A stretch of 64,000 bases of DNA, taken from the NCBI RefSeq assembly GCF_001425005.1, contig NZ_LMDB01000001.1:622393-686392 (forward strand), in the 5' to 3' direction. Below the pieces are notes generated by a model, which saw only the letters and a program-made list of their open reading frames with translations, searched no databases and had not been told where the DNA came from. The stretch comes from Duganella sp. Root336D2. GTDB lineage: Bacteria > Pseudomonadota > Gammaproteobacteria > Burkholderiales > Burkholderiaceae_D. Shown here in pieces: positions 1 through 9,433 of the stretch (positions are counted from its first letter, which is position 1; each line of letters begins with the position of its first letter). Made by a program: the position numbers and the translations under genes.

Positions 1-187
1 GCGAATAATTGGTGGGCGAGGCGAACCACGACGCCACCGTCTCGGGCGTCTTGTTTCCTAGCCAGGCGCCAAGGACGGCGGGATCATTTTTATGGTCAAG
101 CACACAACATTCGGCGATTGAGCGTCGCAGCACCTCACAGGCGGCCGTGGCGTCATTCGCTTCCGCGCGGCGAATTTCAAAACTCAT
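1..187 (-). CDS. GNAT-family N-acetyltransferase, N-terminal fragment cut by the window edge
   Basis: An open frame runs from an ATG at 187 leftwards to the window edge without a stop, giving 62 residues beginning MSFEIRRAEANDA and continuing with a stretch around ACEVLRRSIAECC. This beta strand followed by an acidic helix is the usual opening of GNAT acetyltransferases, which move an acetyl group from acetyl-CoA to an amine. The acetyl-CoA loop would lie outside the window, so neither activity nor substrate can be judged. A plus-strand frame over the same bases shows no recognisable protein features. It is divergent from the sulfate-binding protein gene. Confidence 0.6.
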   Translation of the reverse strand, partial: MSFEIRRAEANDATAACEVLRRSIAECCVLDHKNDPAVLGAWLGNKTPETVASWFASPTNYS

Positions 188-360
188 GCGTGCTCACAGG
201 TATTCAATAACCGGAATATACACCAGCAGCCAAAACCCCGTACGAGGCCGCGTGCGCACAGCCTTAGCCGGGGCCGATACTAAGCTTATAACGAATAAGT
301 AGTTTCCTTTCGGCGCGAGATTCTAGACCATGCATATCTGTTTTCACAATAGAGATTGCC

Positions 361-1371
361 ATGACTTATAACAAATTCGCATTTGCACTCAGCGCCACCC
401 TGGCAGCGGCTTCCATCGGTTTTGCCCCGCTGGCAGCGGCCAATGAAGTGACGCTGCTGAACGTGTCCTATGACGTGGCACGTGAGCTGTATAAGGACAT
501 CAATCCCGCCTTCGCCGCCGCTTACAAGAAAGGCACCGGCGTCGACGTCACCGTCAAGCAGTCGCACGGCGGCTCCTCCAAGCAGGCACGCGCCGTCGCC
601 GACGGCCTGGAAGCGTCGGTGGTGACCATGAACCAGGCCAATGACATCGACATGCTGGCCGACCGCGGCCTGGTGGCGCAGGACTGGGCCAGGAAATTCC
701 CGAACAATGCGGCTCCAGCCTATTCCACCATGGTCTACCTGGTGCGCAAGGGGAATCCGAAAGCGATCAAGGACTGGAGCGACCTGGCAAAGCCGGGCGT
801 GGCCGTCGTGATCCCGAATCCGAAAACCGCGGGCAATGGCCGCTACACCTACCTGGCAGCCTGGGGTTCGGTGCTGAAAAAAGGCGGCAATGAAGCACAG
901 GCGCGCGAACTGGTGGGCAAGATCTTCAAGAACGTGCCGGTGCTGGATGCTGGCGGGCGCGCGGCCACCACCACCTTCACCCAGCGCCAGATCGGCGACG
1001 TGCTGGTGACGTTCGAGAATGAAGTGAACCTGGTGCGCGCTGAATTCGGCGACAACTTCGAAGTGGTGTATCCATCGTCCTCGATCCTGGCAGAGTCGCC
1101 GGTGGCCGTGGTTGACAAGGTGGTCGACAAGAAAGGCATCCGCAAGGAAGCCACCGCCTACCTGAACTTCCTGTACTCCGATGCCGGGCAGGAGATCATC
1201 GCCAAGCACTACCTGCGCCCGCGCTCGGACGCAGTGTTCAAGAAGTACGCTGCCACCTTCAAGCCGATCTCGCTGTTCACCGTGGATGAAGTGTTTGGCG
1301 GCTGGCGCGCAGCGCAGAAGAAGCACTTCGATGACGGCGGCGAATTCGACAAGATCTACACTTCGAAGTAA
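361..1371 (+). CDS. sbp: Periplasmic sulfate-binding protein of an ABC transporter
   Basis: The 336-residue product has a cleavable signal peptide (about residues 1-27, ending LAAA) and then the Sbp/CysP fold. Family marks include LNVSYDVARELYKDIN near the mature N-terminus, the QSHGGSSKQARAV sulfate-contact segment and the IPNPKTAGNGRYTYLAAWG hinge region. Length matches the family (about 330). It would deliver sulfate or thiosulfate to a CysTWA permease, but no permease genes adjoin it; downstream lies the convergent HD-GYP gene only 3 bp away. In this family expression usually follows sulfur limitation through CysB; no site was identified here. A weak AGAGA ribosome site precedes the ATG. 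Confidence 0.93.
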   Translation: MTYNKFAFALSATLAAASIGFAPLAAANEVTLLNVSYDVARELYKDINPAFAAAYKKGTGVDVTVKQSHGGSSKQARAVADGLEASVVTMNQANDIDMLADRGLVAQDWARKFPNNAAPAYSTMVYLVRKGNPKAIKDWSDLAKPGVAVVIPNPKTAGNGRYTYLAAWGSVLKKGGNEAQARELVGKIFKNVPVLDAGGRAATTTFTQRQIGDVLVTFENEVNLVRAEFGDNFEVVYPSSSILAESPVAVVDKVVDKKGIRKEATAYLNFLYSDAGQEIIAKHYLRPRSDAVFKKYAATFKPISLFTVDEVFGGWRAAQKKHFDDGGEFDKIYTSK

Positions 1372-1374
1372 GCA

Positions 1375-2523
1375 TCACGCTTTCGTCAGGCGCTCAATCT
1401 GCGCCTTCTTCTCGGCCATGTCATGGTCGGAATCATGGAACCGCGCCGCAATGGCGCGGAACTCCTCCTGCAACCCGATGAATGCATCAATCATGTCGGG
1501 ATCGAAGTGCTTCCCCTTGCCTTCAATGATGATCTGCACCGCCTTCTCGTGCGGCATGCCGTCCTTGTAGACGCGGCGGCTGATCAGGGCGTCGTACACG
1601 TCCGCCACCGCCATCAGGCGCGCCGAGACGGGAATCGCTTCGCCGGCCAGGCCTTCCGGATAACCTGAACCATCCCACTTTTCCTGGTGTGAACAGGCGA
1701 TCTCCTTGGCGATGGACAGGAAAGCCATCGGCGTGCCAAGGGACCGTTCGGCATGCTCGATGGCGGCGCGGCCCAGCGTGGTGTGCGTCTTCATGATCTC
1801 GAATTCGTGCGGTTCGAACCTGCCTGGCTTGAGCAGGATGCGGTCGGGAATGCCGACCTTGCCGATATCGTGCAGCGGGGCCGATTTGAACAGCAGGTTG
1901 ATAAAGCTGTCGGTCAGCACGGCGCTGAAGCGCGGGTGCCCTTTCAGGCGTTCCGCCAGCGCCTTGACGTAGAACTGGGTGCGGCGGATATGGTTGCCGG
2001 TTTCGGAATCGCGGGTTTCGGCCATCGAGGCCATGGCGAGGATGGTGACGTCCTGGATCGCCACCACTTCACGCGTGCGTTCCCGCACTTCCTGCTCCAA
2101 AAATTCGTTCTGGTCGCGCAGGAAGTCGGCGTGCTCTTTCAGCATCAAGTGGTTGCGCACGCGGGCCAGCGTGATGGGCGGGCTGATCGGCTTGGTGATG
2201 TAATCGACGGCGCCCAGGTCGAGGCCCAGTTCCTCGTCTTCCACCTCCGATTTCGCGGTAAGGAAAATAACGGGGATGTCGCGCGTGGCAGGATCGGCCT
2301 TCAGGCGGCGGCATACTTCGTAACCGTCCATCTCGGGCATCATCACATCGAGCAGGACCACGTCGGGCGGCTGGCCGGTGGTGGCGATGCGCAGGGCCTT
2401 CTCGCCGCTGTTGGCGACCTTGACCTTGTACAGGTCTTTCAAGAGGTCGTTCATCAGCACCAGGTTGTCGGGCGAGTCGTCGACCAGCAGCACGGTTTTC
2501 TTTGCGATCAGTTCCAGTTCCAT
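1375..2523 (-). CDS. Response regulator with HD-GYP cyclic di-GMP phosphodiesterase domain
   Basis: The 382-residue protein has an N-terminal receiver (about 10-125; acidic pair D15/D16, phospho-acceptor D59, K111), a short coiled helix (about 135-160) and an HD-GYP domain (about 160-360). The metal-binding HD is at 218-219 in PLHDIGKVGIPD and the GYP signature at 287-289 in WDGSGYPEG, so the hydrolase looks intact. Proteins of this RpfG-like layout linearise cyclic di-GMP. It is the last gene of a three-gene minus-strand unit and starts one base after the stop of the large hybrid kinase, so that kinase is its likely phosphodonor. Confidence 0.93.
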   Translation of the reverse strand: MELELIAKKTVLLVDDSPDNLVLMNDLLKDLYKVKVANSGEKALRIATTGQPPDVVLLDVMMPEMDGYEVCRRLKADPATRDIPVIFLTAKSEVEDEELGLDLGAVDYITKPISPPITLARVRNHLMLKEHADFLRDQNEFLEQEVRERTREVVAIQDVTILAMASMAETRDSETGNHIRRTQFYVKALAERLKGHPRFSAVLTDSFINLLFKSAPLHDIGKVGIPDRILLKPGRFEPHEFEIMKTHTTLGRAAIEHAERSLGTPMAFLSIAKEIACSHQEKWDGSGYPEGLAGEAIPVSARLMAVADVYDALISRRVYKDGMPHEKAVQIIIEGKGKHFDPDMIDAFIGLQEEFRAIAARFHDSDHDMAEKKAQIERLTKA

Positions 2524-2524
2524 C

Positions 2525-5500
2525 TCACTTTCCCTCCAGGCTTACCATTGCTTCCTCCAGCGCCGCCAGCGCGGCTTCAAGGTCCAGGTTACCAATTCCA
2601 TTTGCAATACGGCGCCAGTGCTCGGGCAAGGCAGCTTTGAATTGCGCCAGTTCCGCATCCCACAGCTCGGCTGCCTGCGAGTCGCTATCGGCCAGCAGGT
2701 GGCGCAGGCGGTCAAGCGGCGGCGCAACGGCCGGGACGACGGGCGCCAGCGCAGGGTGCACGGCACCGCCGCGCGTCTCCGCATTAACCGCCCGCAGCGC
2801 GGCCAGCAGCGGGTCCAGTTCCACCAGCACCATCGCCAGCAGGCGTTCCAGGTCCGCCCGTGGAACGCCTTGCTGGCAAGCCTGCTCCAGTGCCTGCGCG
2901 GCCTCCTGAACGCTGCGCGCACCGATATTGCCTGCCACGCCCTTCAAAGTATGCGCCAGGCGCTCGGGCGCCGTCGCATCGCCGCCCATCAGCGCTTGCA
3001 CGAACATTGCGGCAAAGTCCTGCTGGCCATCGCGGAACTTGACCAGCAAGCGTCGGTAAAGCTTTTCGTCGCCCATGGAGGTGGCGAGACCTGCCCGCAC
3101 GTCGACCGTCGGCAACGCGGGAAGCGGAGCAGGCTTGTCGCCCGCTGCAGCGGCGGAGGCAGCGTAAGCCTTTTGCACGGCCGCCACCGCGGCGGCCTGC
3201 CCCCCATCCGGCTCCGGCCGCAGCCAACGCGCCAGCGTGGCGTACATTTCGGCCACGTTGACCGGCTTGGCGATGTGGTCCTGCATGCCGCTGGCCAGCA
3301 CCTTTTCCCGGTCGCCCGCCATGGCGTTGGCCGTCATGGCGATAATCGGCAATTTGTCGAAGACAGGATTGGCGCGAATCGCGCGCGAGGCCTGGAAACC
3401 ATCCATCACGGGCATCTGGCAGTCCATCAGCACGCCGTCGAAACGCGCATCCTGCGCCAGGATATCCAGCGCTTGCTGACCGTGGCAAGCCAGCACCGCT
3501 TCCATACCCGCCTTGCCCAGCAGGTCGATTGCCAGTTCCTGGTTCATCTCGTTGTCTTCAACCAGCAGGACGCGCGTGCCGGCCAGGCGCGCCATGATTT
3601 CGCCCTGGTGCAGGTCGCGCTCAGCAAAGCGGCGGCCTTCGACCAGCACGCCCTTGCCTAGCGCCTCGCCGACCGCTTCCAGCAAAGCGGACGGCGTCAC
3701 CGGCTTGGTCAGCACGGACTTGAGCTGGACCCGGCGTTCTTCTGCGCTGGTCAAGGCTTCTTCGCGGCCATAAGCGGTCACCATGATGACGGCAGGCAGG
3801 CGGCCGGCCGGCGCTGACTGCAGGCGACGCACGGTTTCAACGCCGTCCATCGAAGGCATTTTCCAGTCCATCAGGATCAGGTCGTAAGGCATAGCCTGTT
3901 CTTCCGAGCGCGCCGCCATGTCCAGCGCCTGCTGTCCGCTCAGCGCCACATCCACCGCCAGCCCGAAGGATCGTGCAACGGTGGAAAGTATTTCGCGCGC
4001 CGAGGCATTGTCGTCCACCACCAGCACGCGCACGCCGAGCAGCTCGTCGGCGCGGAACATGCGGCGCGGTTTGGGATTGGCCTGCAGCCCGAAGCGTGCC
4101 GTGAAATGGAAGGTGGAGCCCTTGCCTTCCACGCTCTCGACCCAAATGCGCCCGCCCATCAGCTCCAGCAGGTTTTTGCTGATCACCAGGCCAAGCCCGG
4201 TGCCGCCGTACTTGCGCGTGGTCGAAGCATCGGCCTGGCTGAAAGACTGGAACAATTTGGCGCTTTGCGCTTCGCTCATGCCGATTCCGGAGTCGCGCAC
4301 CCAGAAATGCAGTTCGACACCCTCTTCGTCCCGGCCCGACTGTTCAATACCGACCACCACTTCGCCATCGGCGGTGAACTTGACCGCATTGTTGGCAAGG
4401 TTGACCAGTACCTGGCCAATGCGCAGCGGATCGCCAACCAGGCCGGTCGGCAGCTCCGGTGCCACCTGGAACAGCAGTTCCAGGCCCTTGTCCTCGGCCT
4501 TGAAGGCGATCAGGTTGGCCAGGTTGTCGAGCACGTCGTCGAGGTCGAACTCGACCCGCTCCACTGTCATCTTGCCGGCCTCGATCTTCGAAAAGTCGAG
4601 GATATCGTTGATGATGCCGAGCAGGTTTTCGCCGGCGCGCTGCACCTTCTCGACGTAGTTGCGCTGGCGCTTATCGAGGTTGGTCTGCAAGGCCAGGTGC
4701 GACATGCCGATGATGGCATTCATCGGCGTGCGGATTTCATGGCTCATATTGGCCAGGAAATCGCTCTTGGCCCGCGTTGCGGCCAGCGCCTGCTCCTTGG
4801 CAATGCGCAGTTCGTCCTCGGCGGCTTTTTGCGCGGTGACGTCCTGGTACACGCCATACATGAAGCGCGGCGCGCCGCTCTCCTCGTCGCGCACCACGGT
4901 GCCGACCGCGTGCAGCCAGATGATGCGCCCGTCCAGCGGGCGCCTGTAGGCATACACGGCATCGAACTTGTCGCAGCTGCCATCGAGTGCTCCCTGCACC
5001 CTGGCGGCAACCCGCAGCGCGCCTTCGGGATCGGCTTCCACCACGCGCGCAAACCATTCGTCCTGCAGGTGGTAGCGGCCATCGGTGCGCGGCGGTTCGC
5101 CCAGCAGGCGCGCGGCGCGCTCGGACTGCGTATAGTATTCGGGATCGCTGTAGTCGACCACCCAGTAGCCGCAGTCGGTCATTTCCAGCGCGATATCGCC
5201 CAGGAAGTTGCTGCGCTTGATTTCCTCCTCCAGCACCTTGCGCTCGGTGATGTCGCGGAACACCACCACCGATCCGACTTGCGCGCCGTCCTTGTACATG
5301 GGCCGGTCCATGCAATCGACAGGGAAGGTGCTGCCGTCCTTGCGCTTCAATTGCTCGCTGTCCTGCTGCCATTCGGCGCCCACCATTTCACCTTCCGCGT
5401 AGCCCAGCAAGGCCAGCGCCGCCGGGTTGACGAAGGTGATGCGGCCGCCCAGGTCAAGGCCGACGATGCCGTCGCTGACCGTACCCAGCACCAGCCGGCT

Positions 5501-6820
5501 GCGCTCTTCCAGCACCCTGGTGCGTTCATTGCGCTCCAGTATTTCCATGTTCATGGCGACCACCGGCAGTGCGCCATCCAGCAGCGACTGGGCCTGGTCG
5601 CCGTAAGGCTCCAGTGTCGCCAGTTCCAGCACGCCCAGCAAGCGCTCATTGCGCACCACCGGCACGATGGCGATACTGGCCGGGTCGGCTTCGCCCAGCG
5701 CGGAGCCGATGCGGACGTAGCCGGCCGGCGCCTGGCGCAGGATAATCGGCTTGCGCTGCGCCGCGCATTGTCCCACCAGGCCTTCGCCAAGCAGGAAACG
5801 CTGCTGCGCCGCGGACCTGCCGCGCATGGCGTAGCCGGCCAGCAGCGCCAGGCTGCCCTCCTCCGCCTCATGCCGGTAGAAGGCTGCGTGGCCGGCCTGC
5901 ACCAGCGGCGCCAGTGCCGCCAGCGTGCGCGCGGCCAGGTCTTGCGCGCTATCAGCCGATTGCAGGTCGTTGCCGATTGCCGCCAGGTGGGTCTTGAGCC
6001 AGCGCTGCGCCTCCATCTTGCAGGCTTCTTCCTGCAGCACCTTGATCGAGCGCGCCAGGCTGCCCATCTCGTTGGGAAAATCCGTCAGCGGCACTTCGGC
6101 GCTGAGCCTGCCCTTCGCCAGTTGCTGCACGGCGCTGCGCAAGCGCTCCGAAGGCAGGCGCACCGAGCGCCCCACCAGGTAGCTGAAAAGCACGCCCAGC
6201 ACCAGGCTCAGTCCCAGCAAAGCGTAGGTGAGCTGCTTCTCATAGCGCGACAGCGCCTGCATTTCTTCGATCTGGCGGCGCGCGCTGTCTTCCTTGATTT
6301 CGGCAATGCGCGTCAAGGCGTTGTTGGCGCGCAGGGCGTGCTCCTGGAATTTTGGATCCGCCACCACGGCTGCCGCCTGCTCCGTCTGGCCGGCGCGCAG
6401 CAGGCGCACCGTTTCGTCAACGCGCAGGTGATAGCCGGCGTAGGCTGTTTCGAACTCGGCCAGGTTCTTGCGGTTCTCCTCGCGGATGATGCGCGGGCGC
6501 AGCTCCTCCAGCGCACGGTCTTGCCGGCGCTGCGCCTCGTCGACCATGGACAGGGCATAATCGCGGCCGGCCCTGTCGCGCGCCAGCAGGGCTTGCTGCA
6601 AGGCGCGGCCGCGCTGGGCAAACTGGATCAACGCGTCCTTGGCGTCGGAAATGCCCAGCAGGTCGTTCTTGTAGATGCCGAGAATCTCGTCGTGCAGGCG
6701 GGCCTGGGTGGTGACGTTGTGCAGACCGAACGCCAGCGTGATCAGCAGGCTGCCGCCGAAACCCAGCGCGAGTTTCCACGTCAGGCCGAGTTTTTCAAGT
6801 CGAGTCAGTAAGCCTGCCAC
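2525..6820 (-). CDS. Membrane hybrid histidine kinase (HAMP-GAF-PAS-PAS-HisKA-HATPase-REC-REC-HPt)
   Basis: This 1431-residue inner-membrane protein has transmembrane segments at about 14-34 and 197-217 enclosing a helical periplasmic region, a HAMP at about 218-270, GAF at 290-425, PAS at 440-530 and a second PAS at 540-665. The dimerisation domain carries H694 in SHEIRTPMN. An ATPase domain with N-box (NLANNAVKFT) and glycine boxes follows, then two receivers (LVVDDN and LLVEDN motifs) and an HPt domain with H1290 in AHTLKGVAG. All phosphorelay residues are present. It lies between a Cache-GAF sensor gene 9 bp upstream and an HD-GYP regulator 1 bp downstream, so it probably relays signals into cyclic di-GMP turnover. 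The signal is unknown. Confidence 0.92.
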   Translation of the reverse strand: MAGLLTRLEKLGLTWKLALGFGGSLLITLAFGLHNVTTQARLHDEILGIYKNDLLGISDAKDALIQFAQRGRALQQALLARDRAGRDYALSMVDEAQRRQDRALEELRPRIIREENRKNLAEFETAYAGYHLRVDETVRLLRAGQTEQAAAVVADPKFQEHALRANNALTRIAEIKEDSARRQIEEMQALSRYEKQLTYALLGLSLVLGVLFSYLVGRSVRLPSERLRSAVQQLAKGRLSAEVPLTDFPNEMGSLARSIKVLQEEACKMEAQRWLKTHLAAIGNDLQSADSAQDLAARTLAALAPLVQAGHAAFYRHEAEEGSLALLAGYAMRGRSAAQQRFLLGEGLVGQCAAQRKPIILRQAPAGYVRIGSALGEADPASIAIVPVVRNERLLGVLELATLEPYGDQAQSLLDGALPVVAMNMEILERNERTRVLEERSRLVLGTVSDGIVGLDLGGRITFVNPAALALLGYAEGEMVGAEWQQDSEQLKRKDGSTFPVDCMDRPMYKDGAQVGSVVVFRDITERKVLEEEIKRSNFLGDIALEMTDCGYWVVDYSDPEYYTQSERAARLLGEPPRTDGRYHLQDEWFARVVEADPEGALRVAARVQGALDGSCDKFDAVYAYRRPLDGRIIWLHAVGTVVRDEESGAPRFMYGVYQDVTAQKAAEDELRIAKEQALAATRAKSDFLANMSHEIRTPMNAIIGMSHLALQTNLDKRQRNYVEKVQRAGENLLGIINDILDFSKIEAGKMTVERVEFDLDDVLDNLANLIAFKAEDKGLELLFQVAPELPTGLVGDPLRIGQVLVNLANNAVKFTADGEVVVGIEQSGRDEEGVELHFWVRDSGIGMSEAQSAKLFQSFSQADASTTRKYGGTGLGLVISKNLLELMGGRIWVESVEGKGSTFHFTARFGLQANPKPRRMFRADELLGVRVLVVDDNASAREILSTVARSFGLAVDVALSGQQALDMAARSEEQAMPYDLILMDWKMPSMDGVETVRRLQSAPAGRLPAVIMVTAYGREEALTSAEERRVQLKSVLTKPVTPSALLEAVGEALGKGVLVEGRRFAERDLHQGEIMARLAGTRVLLVEDNEMNQELAIDLLGKAGMEAVLACHGQQALDILAQDARFDGVLMDCQMPVMDGFQASRAIRANPVFDKLPIIAMTANAMAGDREKVLASGMQDHIAKPVNVAEMYATLARWLRPEPDGGQAAAVAAVQKAYAASAAAAGDKPAPLPALPTVDVRAGLATSMGDEKLYRRLLVKFRDGQQDFAAMFVQALMGGDATAPERLAHTLKGVAGNIGARSVQEAAQALEQACQQGVPRADLERLLAMVLVELDPLLAALRAVNAETRGGAVHPALAPVVPAVAPPLDRLRHLLADSDSQAAELWDAELAQFKAALPEHWRRIANGIGNLDLEAALAALEEAMVSLEGK

Positions 6821-6829
6821 GCTCCCCCC

Positions 6830-8368
6830 CTACTCAGTCATATTGATCGCCAGCAGGTCAAGCGCTGACAGGAATTGTTCATACGCCGCGGCGTCAGGCG
6901 CCTGCAGCAGCGCCAGTTCCACCGCGCCCAGCAGGCGTCCCCGCAACTGGACTGGCGCCAGCAGCAGGGCGCCCGGGTTTGCGCCGCCCAGGCCGGAGCG
7001 GATGCTCCATGCGGCGCCCGCGGCGCCGGCGCCGACGATGCGCGCCTGGCGTTCCAGTGCGCATTGGCCAAGCAAGCCCTCGCCCAGCGCCAGGTGTTGC
7101 GGCGGCGCCGTGCTGGCATAGCTGGCGGCCAGCGCCAGGCCGTTCGCATCGGCGCCGTAGATGGCGCCCTGCATGGCGCCAAACAGCCGATGGCATTGAT
7201 CGAGGAAGGCTGCAAGGCGGGCTTGGCGATCCTCAGCCTGCTGCATCTGCAGCGCCACCTGGGCCAGCTGCATCTTGCGTTCGGCGCGCAGCTCCTGCTC
7301 CTGCGCCACGCGTTCCAGTTCGACATGGGCGCGCTGCTGCGCCGCCTGGCTGCGCACGGCGCGCAAGCCGGCCGCCCCGAGCAGGACCACCACGGCCGCC
7401 GCCATGGCCGCGGCCGGCACGCCGCTGCCCGCAGGCACGCTCTGGCCCAGGTCTTCCAGCACCACCAGTTGCCAGCTGCCGGATGGATCGTGCCAGTCGA
7501 CGGTAGCCGAAGCCACCGCATAATGCCGGCCCTCAGCCGTCACCATGCCCGGCGCGATATCGAGCGGCAGCCGGCGCGGCTCCCTCTCTTCGAACAGCTT
7601 GCCGAACTGGCGCACGGCGCGGATTTGCGCCACCCTGGCCAGCGTCACCTCGCCCGCCAGCATGCCGCGCCATTCGCGGCGGCTGCTGGCGAACACCACG
7701 CCCTGCGGCGACAGCAGGATGGCGGCCTGGCCGCTGCGCGCCAGCAGGCGCTCGAGCTTTTCCATGTCGGTGCGCGCCACCACCACCCCAACCGGATCGC
7801 CGCTGCGCGCCATGCCGGCATACACTGGCGCGGCAAAATACAGGGCATGGTCGCCGCGCGCCAGGCTGACGGCGGCGTAGATATTGTTGCGCCCGGCCAT
7901 CGACTCCTTGTAATAGGGACGGAAGCGCACGTCGATGCCGGTCGACGGTCTTCCGCTTTCGTCCCAGGACGATTTGACGAAGCCATCCCGGCCCACCACG
8001 AATAAACCCTGGATTTTCTGGCTGCGGGCGACGTTTTCCAATAAGGCCAATATATTCGGCTGGTTGGGGGGAATTGGCTCGGTGCTTTCCTTCTTGATAT
8101 CCGGCTCAATCAATCCGAGCAGGGAAATCGCCCCCATCAAATTACTGTCCAGCGTTAATGACATGGCAGAAATTGCATCGCGCTGGACATCGATATTCAA
8201 TAATTCCAGCCGTCCCCGTTCCAGGTTATCGCGGTAGCGGCTGCCGGCCAGCGAGGCCGCCGCCATGGCCAGCAGCGTGACCACGGCCCAGGCGCGCAAG
8301 GGATGTTTTGCAATTCTCTCAATTACCAACATGGCAAATTTCAAGAAGGAAATATTATCGAATAACAA
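6830..8368 (-). CDS. Cache-GAF membrane sensor protein without an output domain
   Basis: The 512-residue product has a transmembrane helix at about 27-43, a periplasmic region of about 270 residues resembling a double Cache sensor (YYKESMAGRNNIYAA region), a second membrane helix at about 322-342, a coiled coil and a C-terminal GAF domain (about 385-505). The GAF motif LGEGLLGQCALERQARIV closely resembles that of the downstream kinase. No histidine-kinase, GGDEF or methyl-accepting domain follows. It is the first gene of the minus-strand unit, so it probably senses a small molecule and influences the neighbouring hybrid kinase. M13 (MLVIERIAKH) is an equally plausible start. Confidence 0.8.
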   Translation of the reverse strand: MLFDNISFLKFAMLVIERIAKHPLRAWAVVTLLAMAAASLAGSRYRDNLERGRLELLNIDVQRDAISAMSLTLDSNLMGAISLLGLIEPDIKKESTEPIPPNQPNILALLENVARSQKIQGLFVVGRDGFVKSSWDESGRPSTGIDVRFRPYYKESMAGRNNIYAAVSLARGDHALYFAAPVYAGMARSGDPVGVVVARTDMEKLERLLARSGQAAILLSPQGVVFASSRREWRGMLAGEVTLARVAQIRAVRQFGKLFEEREPRRLPLDIAPGMVTAEGRHYAVASATVDWHDPSGSWQLVVLEDLGQSVPAGSGVPAAAMAAAVVVLLGAAGLRAVRSQAAQQRAHVELERVAQEQELRAERKMQLAQVALQMQQAEDRQARLAAFLDQCHRLFGAMQGAIYGADANGLALAASYASTAPPQHLALGEGLLGQCALERQARIVGAGAAGAAWSIRSGLGGANPGALLLAPVQLRGRLLGAVELALLQAPDAAAYEQFLSALDLLAINMTE

Positions 8369-8533
8369 TACCAGTATTCCCGCCGTGCGTGCCGCACGCC
8401 ATGGTTTTTATTGTTCAGTTGCGCATGATTGACGTTTGCTGGACGAGTTAACCCGATAGTGATATTGTCCATATTTAGAATATTGCTCTTGATCCAGCAT
8501 TATTCCGCCCCGAACGAACGCACCAATCCGACC

Positions 8534-9400
8534 ATGTTCAAGAAAATAACCGCAGCCCTGCTGATGTCGATCTCCGCAGCCGCGTTTGCCGTGCCTTTGG
8601 GCTCGCAAGCCGTGCTTGTCGTCGAGGATGAGACCGGCAAAGTGCTGGTCGAGAAGAACGCCACCGCCGTTGTTCCGATCGCCTCCCTCACCAAACTGAT
8701 GACCGCAATGGTCGTGCTCGACTCCAAGCTTGATATGGAGGAGCAGATCAGCATCGACAAAGACGACGTCGATACGCTCAAGCACAGCACCTCGCGCGTG
8801 CCGGTCGGCGCCACCATTTCGCGCGGCGAATTGCTGCAGCTGGCGCTGATGTCCTCCGATAACCGCGCCGCTGCCGCGCTGGCGCGCACCTTCCCGGGCG
8901 GCCCGGCCGCCTTTACCGCCGCCGTCCATGCCAAGATCCAGCAGCTTGGCATGAGCAGCACACAGATCGATGAACCGACCGGCCTGTCGCCTAACAATAC
9001 ATCGAATGCAGCCGACCTGGTGAAAATGGCCGCGGCCGCCGCCCAGTACCCCGAGATCCGCCGCATCACCACCGATACCGAGGAAGTGATCAATATGAAA
9101 GGGCGCATGGTGCAGTACCACAACACCAATCGCCTGGTCGGCGCCAAAGGCTGGGATATCGGCCTGTCCAAGACCGGCTATACCGAAGAAGCGGGCCGCT
9201 GCCTGATCATGCGCATCACCGAAGCCGGCCGCGCCGCCACCCTGGTCCTGCTGAACGCCGGGGGCAATTCGGCGCGCCTGATGGATGCGCTGAACATCCG
9301 CCGCCTGCTGGCCGGCGACAACGCACCCAAAGTGATGAAAGCATCGAGCCCGCGCAAGAAAGCAGTGCGCACAACGGAACGCCGTCGCCGCCGCATGTAA
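8534..9400 (+). CDS. pbpG: D-alanyl-D-alanine endopeptidase (PBP7 family)
   Basis: Starting at the ATG at 8534 gives 288 residues with a typical signal peptide (MFKKITAALLMSISAAAFA); the open frame extends further upstream but without export features. The serine-peptidase S11 motifs are complete: S51-L-T-K54, S108-D-N110 and K213-T-G215. The protein should act in the periplasm on meso-diaminopimelate-D-alanine crosslinks of peptidoglycan. The C-terminus is arginine-rich (TTERRRRRM). Its next neighbour, a sensor kinase, starts 33 bp downstream on the same strand. Confidence 0.93.
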   Translation: MFKKITAALLMSISAAAFAVPLGSQAVLVVEDETGKVLVEKNATAVVPIASLTKLMTAMVVLDSKLDMEEQISIDKDDVDTLKHSTSRVPVGATISRGELLQLALMSSDNRAAAALARTFPGGPAAFTAAVHAKIQQLGMSSTQIDEPTGLSPNNTSNAADLVKMAAAAAQYPEIRRITTDTEEVINMKGRMVQYHNTNRLVGAKGWDIGLSKTGYTEEAGRCLIMRITEAGRAATLVLLNAGGNSARLMDALNIRRLLAGDNAPKVMKASSPRKKAVRTTERRRRRM

Positions 9401-9433
9401 AACACCTGACGGGGTTCGCTGCCGAGAGGCACC

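Noticed and set aside
9-302. A 97-residue plus-strand open frame at the window start
   Set aside because: Low-complexity composition with no family features; it overlaps the minus-strand GNAT fragment, which fits a real protein better.
2378-6811. Long plus-strand open frames (427 and 901 residues) opposite the large hybrid kinase
   Set aside because: They are the antisense of a clear multi-domain kinase. High GC leaves long antisense frames open; the products are His/Arg/Gln-rich and lack domains.
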